64,000 nt of DNA from Isachenkonia alkalipeptolytica. Lineage in GTDB: Bacteria > Bacillota > Clostridia > Peptostreptococcales > T1SED10-28. The position numbers and the translations under genes were made by a program. Positions 58,446 through 64,000 of this stretch are shown here, one piece after another. Under the pieces are notes generated by a model. The model was not told the origin of the DNA. It worked only from the letters and a program-made list of their open reading frames with translations, and ran no database searches. Location of the stretch: assembly GCF_009910325.1 (NCBI RefSeq), contig NZ_SUMG01000003.1, positions 62,001-126,000 on the forward strand, read 5' to 3'. Every line of letters starts with the position of its first letter. Within the stretch, counting starts at the first letter, position 1.

Positions 58446-60044
58446 CTAGGGCAAATCCAGGGGCCGTGTACGAATTCGAAGGGTCCCCAGAATCAAGGTT
58501 ACCACCCCGAGGACCGCAAAGATCCAGTATCCTATTCCCTCCAGATCCTCAAAGAGATAAGGAACGTGGGTAAAGGGGGAGAGGTTCTGCAGAAACTGGG
58601 GCAGATCCATGGCGGGACCGAAAAAGGGTCCGAAGCCGAGACCGATAATAAGCATAGCCCAGGGAACTGCAGGAAACAGTTTGTGGGAAAGGGAATAGGC
58701 AAAGAGGGAGATTCCCGTAACCGCCAGAAAAGCGGGAAACAACAGCATGGATGTCTCCAAAAGCATGCCAACGGTAAAGGTCTCCTGAGGTGCCGCTAGT
58801 CCCGTGGCCAAACCAATGGCCAGAAGTATTAAAAAGCTTCCCAGAATTGTCATCAATAAATGACCTCCAAGCCAGGTTCTTCGGGAAACCGAGGCGGACA
58901 GTACGGATTCCACACCGCCGCTGCTTTCTTCTCCCGCAAGGATCAGTAAGGCCTGAATGACGTAGATCACCATTAAGCTTCCTAATATACTGATGATGCT
59001 AAGCAGCATCATTTCCTCGGAGAAAAGGGCCTCCGCCTGCTCCAAAGCGCCCAGGGCCTCGGAAAACTCATCGCTGATGGCTCCGAAAAGGGCACCCAGG
59101 GAAAGGGAGATGATAATCCAGATGAGCATCAACTTTCGATGGAGTCTCCAGGCAAGTCCCAGAGGAGACCGCAGGAAAGGCGATGCCTCGGTCCGGCCTT
59201 TCTTCGACGGAAGGATTCCCGCGCCCAGATCCCTTCGCTGAAGCAGGAGATAGGGGATGGGAAGGAGCACAAGGATGGCCGCCGCATAGAGTAAGAGAAA
59301 AATCCACTGATTATCATGGAACGCATGGATCTGCTGATACCATCCATAGGGAGACAAATAGGTGTACCACTGACTCTCCACGGTCAGGGTATCGGGATGG
59401 AACTCTCCTAAGGCATTAGCCGTACCGGAGATCAGAAAGGTCACGGCCATAATCATTCCGGCAAGTCCCGAAGCTCCCCGGGAGGTGCCGGCCAGCTGTG
59501 CAGTAATGGCTCCCACTAGGGCAAATAACATTCCGAAGAGCCCGAAGCTGATTGCCGCAAGCAGGGAGCCCTCTGTGGGAAGTCCGGACCCCCGAAAGAT
59601 TCCAAAGGTGATCAAAGTCAACAAGAGGTTCAGGATTGCCATGAATACCAGTACCGAGGTCACGGTGCTGTAGCGTCCCACCGCGGTGGAGCCGAGAAGC
59701 TCCAGTCGTCCCAGCTCTTCACTTTGACGGGTATGACGAATGGCGGTCAAAAACCCGAAGAGGCCGAAAAAGGTGATGATCGTGGTGGAGACCCTAAGCA
59801 TGGTAAACCCTCCCAGACTTACTCCCGAGGCCGGGGCCAGAAATATCCTGGTTGCGGGACTGCTGGATTGGGCTATGGTCATAGTAACAATGTCCTCCGT
59901 GGTGGGCAGTAAATTTCGAAACATCATCGTGAACAGCAGGATCATGCCGCCGACCCCAACAAGCCAGATCAATGCACGGATCCGATCCCGTTTTATGGCA
60001 AATTTCAATAATTGGAAAGTGTTGAAGGTGTTTTCGTTTTTCAT
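58446..60044 (-). CDS. ABC exporter permease, large duplicated type
   Basis: 532-aa membrane protein with about twelve helices in two related halves (about 20-265 and 300-530). Pieces such as LTAIRHTRQSEELGRLELLGS and LAGEESSGGVESVLSASVSRR occupy matching coupling positions in the two halves. This is the TnrB/DrrB-like or polyketide-antibiotic exporter type. The start overlaps the ATPase stop by 4 bases (ATGA), with GGAGGAGG upstream. Exported compound unknown. No terminator is visible in the 30 bases between its end and the convergent MalT-like gene. Confidence 0.88.
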   Translation of the reverse strand: MKNENTFNTFQLLKFAIKRDRIRALIWLVGVGGMILLFTMMFRNLLPTTEDIVTMTIAQSSSPATRIFLAPASGVSLGGFTMLRVSTTIITFFGLFGFLTAIRHTRQSEELGRLELLGSTAVGRYSTVTSVLVFMAILNLLLTLITFGIFRGSGLPTEGSLLAAISFGLFGMLFALVGAITAQLAGTSRGASGLAGMIMAVTFLISGTANALGEFHPDTLTVESQWYTYLSPYGWYQQIHAFHDNQWIFLLLYAAAILVLLPIPYLLLQRRDLGAGILPSKKGRTEASPFLRSPLGLAWRLHRKLMLIWIIISLSLGALFGAISDEFSEALGALEQAEALFSEEMMLLSIISILGSLMVIYVIQALLILAGEESSGGVESVLSASVSRRTWLGGHLLMTILGSFLILLAIGLATGLAAPQETFTVGMLLETSMLLFPAFLAVTGISLFAYSLSHKLFPAVPWAMLIIGLGFGPFFGPAMDLPQFLQNLSPFTHVPYLFEDLEGIGYWIFAVLGVVTLILGTLRIRTRPLDLP

Positions 60045-60931
60045 GAAACTTCCTCCTCCCGGTAATGATCGATGAAGATATCCTCCAGTTTCGGCGGATG
60101 AGATTTGACGGATGCGATGGTATATCGGCTGAGCACCCTAAACAGATCATTGATGTGGTGCTGTTCCACTTCGAAATCCAGCTGATTGTCGGTTTCTTTC
60201 AGATTGTGGACATAAATCAGGTTTTTCAGCGTATCCTTTATATTCTCGGCCACGATGGTAAAGTGGGTCCGCTTTAAGTGTTCCATCTCATGAATCTCCC
60301 CGGTTTCCACAATGGTGCCTTCCTTGATGATGGCGATCTTGTTGCAGAGGCGTTCCACCTCCGCTAAAATATGGCTGGAAAGCAGGATGGTTTTTCCCTG
60401 CTGGTGCAGCTCCCGGACACACTCCTGAAACACCCTTTCCATCAGAGGATCCAGTCCCGAGGTGGGCTCATCAAAGATGTACAGATCCACATCCGAAGAC
60501 AGTGCGGAGATCAAGGCTACTTTTTGCCGGTTTCCTTTGGAGTAGGTCTTGAATTTCTTTCCCGGATCCAGCTGGAACCGCTCGATCAGTTCTGTTCGCT
60601 TACTTTTGTTCATGGAACCCCGAAGGTCTCCCAAAAGATCGATGATTTCTCCGCCGGTAAAGTTGGACCACAACTGCACATCTCCCGGTACATAGGCCAG
60701 GTTCTTATGAATCTCCACATTTTTCTCCCAGGCGTCCTTCCCGAAGACCTCCACGGTGCCCTCATGCTTTTTCAACAGTCCCAGTAAAATTCGAATCGTC
60801 GTGGTCTTTCCCGCGCCGTTGGGTCCGATAAAGCCCATAATATCCCCCTGATTTACCGTAAGGTTTAAGTTGTCCAGGGCTTTAAAAGAACCGTAATACT
60901 TGGTTAAATTTTCAATGTTGATCATTTTCAT
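60041..60931 (-). CDS. ABC exporter ATP-binding protein
   Basis: 296 aa. Walker A GFIGPNGAGKTTTIRILLG (about 37-55), signature YSKGNRQKVALISALSSD, Walker B LYIFDEPTSGLDPLM and switch histidine LLSSHILAEVERL. A regulatory C-terminal tail of about 85 residues follows, as in DrrA/CcmA-type exporters. An open frame extends 11 codons upstream, but AGGAGGGATCACC fits the ATG at 60931. TATGAT lies about 35 bases upstream on the minus strand with no good -35; a GC-rich palindrome (60987-61004) sits further upstream. The kinase terminator separates it from the regulator genes. Confidence 0.93.
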   Translation of the reverse strand: MKMINIENLTKYYGSFKALDNLNLTVNQGDIMGFIGPNGAGKTTTIRILLGLLKKHEGTVEVFGKDAWEKNVEIHKNLAYVPGDVQLWSNFTGGEIIDLLGDLRGSMNKSKRTELIERFQLDPGKKFKTYSKGNRQKVALISALSSDVDLYIFDEPTSGLDPLMERVFQECVRELHQQGKTILLSSHILAEVERLCNKIAIIKEGTIVETGEIHEMEHLKRTHFTIVAENIKDTLKNLIYVHNLKETDNQLDFEVEQHHINDLFRVLSRYTIASVKSHPPKLEDIFIDHYREEEVS

Positions 60932-60986
60932 GGTGATCCCTCCTTGATTATTTGTCTTTATCATATCAGGAGAAAGGAGGGGTTGG

Positions 60987-61004
60987 CCCCACCCTAAAGT
61001 GGGG
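60987..61004 (-). promoter_or_regulatory. Palindrome upstream of the minus-strand ABC exporter (candidate activator site)
   Basis: CCCCAC-CCTAAA-GTGGGG, a 6-bp inverted repeat with a 6-base centre. It lies about 15-35 bases upstream of the -10-like TATGAT, where a -35 is missing. This would suit an activator. Its GGGG blocks recall MalT-type boxes, but the match is loose. Confidence 0.4.
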
Positions 61005-61068
61005 TTTTAGAAAAAAAGACAAAAAAAATTTGCAAAAATATTTTGTTCCCGGGGATACTATACTTGAA

Positions 61069-61100
61069 TATGAAAAAAGCCCGGTTCAGGGCTTTTTTCA
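61069..61100. terminator. Bidirectional terminator after the histidine kinase gene
   Basis: A perfect 13-bp stem ATGAAAAAAGCCC / GGGCTTTTTTCAT with a 6-base loop. T runs occur on both strands; for the minus-strand kinase gene it lies 8 bases after the stop. Confidence 0.9.
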
Positions 61101-61108
61101 TTGAAAAT

Positions 61109-62605
61109 TTACTCGAAAGATTTATCATTAAGGCTTGCCTCGGGAAGTTCGATGGTAATTCGGGTGCCGATCCCTTCCCGGCTTAAAACTTCCAGGTTGC
61201 CCTGATGCTTTTCAATGATCCATTTGGCGATGGAAAGACCCAGTCCCGCCCCGCTGGCGGTCCCTCCCCGGGCACTTTCCGAGCGGTAAAACCGGTCAAA
61301 GATACGGGGCACCACTTCGGGCTGCATACCTTCTCCCTGATCCTGCACCTGAATATAGGCCTTTTGGTCGTTGTAATAAATCCGTAGTAGAATTTCATCC
61401 CCCTCCGGGGTATATTTGATACTGTTGTCCACTAAAATCCGGATTGCCTGTTTGATTAATTGCGGATCCCCTTTAAGATATACATTGTCCACAGCATTAA
61501 TTTGAAAGGGATGCTTCGAATCAATGAGCTTGGCTTCCCGAATCACCATGGTTCCCACCTCGGAAAGGTTCATCACTTCCGGCTGCAGCGGCAGGTTCTC
61601 GCTGTCCCCCCGTGCTAAAAAGAGCAGTTGTTCCACCAGGTTTTGCATGTTTTCCGTCTCGCTTTTTATGGCATGGATGGATTCGTCCAGGGTTTTCGGA
61701 TCGTTTTTTCCCCAGCGGTCCAGCAGGTTGGCATAGCCCTGGATTACCGCAATGGGGGTTCGGAGTTCGTGGGAGGCATCGGAGACAAAGCGCACCTGCG
61801 CCTCATAGGACTGATTGATCCGATGGAGCATCTCATTAATGGCTCCCGCCAAGTCCTTTAATTCATTCTGGGTCTGCTCCAGGGGAATGCCTTTTCCCAT
61901 CTTTGTTGTATCAAACCCGCTGATCACCCGGGCCAGATCCTCAAGGTCCTTCTGATCCGTGATTCTTCCGTCGGAGTCCAATCCCGCCCGCAGTTTGTTT
62001 GTGGTTTCCGCCAGTTGCGACAGGGGTCTGAGTACCCTTCGAATGGAATTTCGATTGTTTTTCAGACTGACTAATAGATAGAGGAATTCCAAAATAATCA
62101 GTACAATGAGGATGAAAAAGAAAACATGAAAATCCCGCTCCAGGGTATAGGTAACGTGATGAAAACCTCCCTCAACCGGGATACTGATATCATAGCGGGC
62201 TCTTTCCAATCGACTGAACAACGCTTCCCCTGAAGGGTCCTGGGCTAAACTGAAACTTCGAATGCTGTCATCCAAGGGAAAAGGAAGCCAATGCAGAATA
62301 GTGCTGAAAAATACGTTTCCGTCCGGTTCCGTATCCGAGAAGCGAAGGTGATAGGAACCGATAAAGATTTCTGTATCCTCTGTAAGGGAAAGCTCCTGAC
62401 CATAACGGGTAAGAAGATCCTCAGCGCTCTGCTCGGCTCGCCAGAGGGTGGTGGAAAAGTAAAGAATGGAGATAAAAAAGTTCATAAGAAAAAAGGCCGC
62501 AATCAAAATGCCTGCCATTTTCAGGTTCAGTTTAAGTACTAAGGAGGAACGGATCTTATCAGGGATTACGGGATCCTTTGGGGTAGTTGCTGTATTTTTA
62601 CTCAT
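61109..62605 (-). CDS. Membrane sensor histidine kinase (HAMP-HisKA-HATPase)
   Basis: 498 aa. Two membrane helices (about 30-55 and 158-180) enclose an extracytoplasmic domain of about 100 residues. The HAMP linker (about 185-265) is longer than usual. HisKA has phospho-histidine H279 in SDASHELRTPIAVIQGY; the ATPase shows RILVDNSIKYTPEG, QGEGMQPEVV and GAGLGLSIAKWI. It overlaps the regulator gene by 8 bases and partners it. The sensed signal is unknown. The exporter operon downstream on the same strand is a plausible target. Confidence 0.94.
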   Translation of the reverse strand: MSKNTATTPKDPVIPDKIRSSLVLKLNLKMAGILIAAFFLMNFFISILYFSTTLWRAEQSAEDLLTRYGQELSLTEDTEIFIGSYHLRFSDTEPDGNVFFSTILHWLPFPLDDSIRSFSLAQDPSGEALFSRLERARYDISIPVEGGFHHVTYTLERDFHVFFFILIVLIILEFLYLLVSLKNNRNSIRRVLRPLSQLAETTNKLRAGLDSDGRITDQKDLEDLARVISGFDTTKMGKGIPLEQTQNELKDLAGAINEMLHRINQSYEAQVRFVSDASHELRTPIAVIQGYANLLDRWGKNDPKTLDESIHAIKSETENMQNLVEQLLFLARGDSENLPLQPEVMNLSEVGTMVIREAKLIDSKHPFQINAVDNVYLKGDPQLIKQAIRILVDNSIKYTPEGDEILLRIYYNDQKAYIQVQDQGEGMQPEVVPRIFDRFYRSESARGGTASGAGLGLSIAKWIIEKHQGNLEVLSREGIGTRITIELPEASLNDKSFE

Positions 62606-63281
62606 CTTTAATCACATATCCCACTCCCCTTACGGTGTGAATTATTTTAATCCCAAAGGGTTCTTCGATTTTCCCCCTGAGATAGCGGACATAAACGTCC
62701 ACGGCATTGGTTTCTCCCTGAAAATCATATCCCCAGATGCTCTCTACAATCCTTTCCCGCTCCATAACGATGTTTTTATTTTTCATCAGGTATTCCAACA
62801 AATCAAACTCTTTTTTGGTAAGATCCACCGCCGCAGAATCCACCCTAACACTCCGCTTTTGAGAATCCATGGTGAGGGGACCGATTTTCAATATGTGGGA
62901 GGACGGGGCTTCTTCCTTCCCATTATGGGCTCGTAAATGCACCCGGATTCGGGCTAAGAGCTCTTCAATGGCAAAGGGTTTGGTAATATAGTCGTTGGAG
63001 CCTCCGTCAAGGCCCATGACCTTATCCATAACCGAATCTCGGGCCGTAAGAAGGATGACGGGAACCCGGGAAAACTGACGGATTCTTCGAAGGACTTCAA
63101 TGCCGTTGATTCCCGGCAGCATAATATCCAGCAGAATTAAATTGAAGGGCTGAACCTTCAAAAGCTCCAGCCCGTCCCGTCCATTGGTCACCTTTGTAAC
63201 CTTATAGCCTTCATAGGTGAGTTCCAGCTCCACAAAGCGTGCAATTTTTTCTTCATCCTCAATGATCAGTATGCTCTCCAT
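62598..63281 (-). CDS. OmpR/PhoB-family response regulator
   Basis: 227 aa from the ATG at 63281 (ESILIIEDEEKIARFVE). Receiver: acidic pair EDE, D52 in LILLDIMLPGINGIEV, T in ILLTARDS, K in ITKPFAIEELL. Winged helix: LTKKEFDLLEYLMKNKNIVM and the TNAVDVYVRYLRGKIE recognition helix, ending TVRGVGYVIKDE. ATGs at 63290 and 63293 are alternatives but lie too close to the AAAGG site. It starts within the end of the DUF4342 gene, so the three genes are coupled. Confidence 0.93.
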   Translation of the reverse strand: MESILIIEDEEKIARFVELELTYEGYKVTKVTNGRDGLELLKVQPFNLILLDIMLPGINGIEVLRRIRQFSRVPVILLTARDSVMDKVMGLDGGSNDYITKPFAIEELLARIRVHLRAHNGKEEAPSSHILKIGPLTMDSQKRSVRVDSAAVDLTKKEFDLLEYLMKNKNIVMERERIVESIWGYDFQGETNAVDVYVRYLRGKIEEPFGIKIIHTVRGVGYVIKDE

Positions 63282-63876
63282 TTTTCTCATCATCCTTTTT
63301 TCGAAAATCCTTGGCGGTATCCTTCGCGGTTTGGGTTACGGAATCTACGGCTCTAAGGGTGGCATCGGAAACCTTATCCACGGTTTCATTAACTTTGGTC
63401 TTTTCAAAATCCGCTCCTTGAAAGCGGTAACGGTAGCCTAAAACAAGGCCGAGAATAGATACGGGGATAACGACCCAAAAGGCGAAGAACAGTAAAAGCA
63501 CCAACAGGGTAATGGGGATCATCATAATGCTTTCCCCGTCCTTTTCAACCCGAAGGCTGTTGACGTTTCCTTTATGGAGCATTTTACCCGCCCATCGGAA
63601 AAAATCTCCTAAGACTTCTCCGAAAGAGATGCGGTCCGCCTTATCCTTAGATTGTTCCCCTTGGCTTTCTTTTTTCATTTCCTCAGGCGTTACCTCCGGC
63701 TCTTCCGCCGAGCGGTAATACCCGCCTTCCTTGGGAGGCTCCATCCGGTTTTCCCTCTCAAGAATAATCACGGCCTCTAAAATATCCCCATTGGCCCTCT
63801 CCAACACTTCCTTTGCTTCTTCATAGGTGATGTCTGCATGTTCTTTCAGTTTTTTTACCTGCTCTAAATTTGTCAT
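63259..63876 (-). CDS. UBA-like/DUF4342 domain membrane protein
   Basis: 205 aa. The N-terminal 40 residues resemble a UBA/NAC helical bundle (ITYEEAKEVLERANGDILEAVIILE). A charged linker follows, then DUF4342 (about 103-160: GKMLHKGNVNSLRVEKDG), whose end is a hydrophobic hairpin of two membrane segments (MMIPITLLVLLLFFAFWVVIPVS; LGLVLGYRYRF). The hydrophilic tail is rich in T, D and K. Function unknown. AAAGGAGGTTATCATC precedes the ATG. Its last 23 bases contain the response-regulator start, suggesting that it acts with the two-component system, for example as an accessory sensor (inference). Confidence 0.82.
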   Translation of the reverse strand: MTNLEQVKKLKEHADITYEEAKEVLERANGDILEAVIILERENRMEPPKEGGYYRSAEEPEVTPEEMKKESQGEQSKDKADRISFGEVLGDFFRWAGKMLHKGNVNSLRVEKDGESIMMIPITLLVLLLFFAFWVVIPVSILGLVLGYRYRFQGADFEKTKVNETVDKVSDATLRAVDSVTQTAKDTAKDFRKKDDEKNGEHTDH

Positions 63877-63943
63877 GATGATAACCTCCTTTTATTATTA
63901 AATTCATCATAACAAGAAAAGATTTGAGGGCCATTGAGGTTAC

Positions 63944-63961
63944 ATTAAAATCAGATTAAAA
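63944..63961 (-). promoter_or_regulatory. Direct repeats upstream of the DUF4342-RR-HK operon
   Basis: On the minus strand TTTTAAT occurs twice, 11 bases start to start (plus-strand ATTAAAA at 63944-63950 and 63955-63961), about 70 bases before the first gene. The spacing fits an OmpR-family regulator site, so autoregulation is possible. AT-rich sequence makes chance matches likely. Confidence 0.35.
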
Positions 63962-64000
63962 AATCCTTAAAGTTTTTCAAGATCATGAGTCTTTCTTCTT

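Overview
The window looks like a stretch of chromosome from a moderate-GC, Gram-positive anaerobe of class Clostridia. I infer a relative of Alkaliphilus, Tindallia or Natronincola, but cannot fix the genus. Evidence: strong AAGGAGG ribosome-binding sites with occasional GTG and TTG starts; both RNase J and RNase Y; a Gram-positive type SOS box (GAAC-N4-GTTC) at recA; an iscR-iscS-iscU cluster; the Firmicutes orders infB-rbfA-nrnA-truB-ribF-rpsO-pnp and alaS-ireB-ruvX-DUF1292; and the trmR-trhP-udk tRNA-modification/salvage block. I saw no prophage, CRISPR array, rRNA or intact insertion sequence. One tRNA (Thr, GGT) is present. No gene-free stretch exceeds about 300 bases.

Layout. 1-6200: end of the translation/RNA operon (infB 3' end to pnp). 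6200-13800: ftsK, rimO, pgsA, recA with SOS promoter, and rny. 13800-16070: Fe-S biogenesis genes behind a consensus promoter. 16160-24000: AI-2E type permease and the alaS-ireB-ruvX-DUF1292 cluster, interrupted by a small DMT transporter and a ferredoxin-type aldo/keto reductase, then sfsA. 23860-27190: Fur-family regulator, rnjA, and a split LysO-type exporter preceded by a 120-bp nested palindrome. 27400-32900: trmR, U32 protease-like trhP, udk, a CBS protein, threonine aldolase, hisS. 32950-38280: DUF418 membrane protein, a two-component system followed directly by a small alarmone synthetase, and a PIN/TRAM membrane protein. 38330-41550: TetR-controlled ABC exporter with three operator-like sites. 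41600-51870: metabolic and accessory genes, including a 1078-aa GNAT protein with a large beta-rich extension, an ABC-class ATPase, an arginase-family hydrolase and a PsiE-like/CorC_HlyC fusion. 51890-58420: tRNA-Thr, two paralogous c-di-GMP proteins, and a MalT-like LuxR regulator. 58446-63880 (minus strand): DUF4342 protein, response regulator and kinase, then an ABC exporter.

The most unusual things are non-coding. A hairpin, a six-codon reading frame and a terminator lie before the DMT transporter with mutually exclusive pairings, as in an attenuator. Two copies of a GATGACA...TGTCATC palindrome each sit just upstream of a gene's ribosome-binding site. Several intergenic spacers carry unrelated short tandem repeats (11, 14, 17, 18 and 19 bp units).
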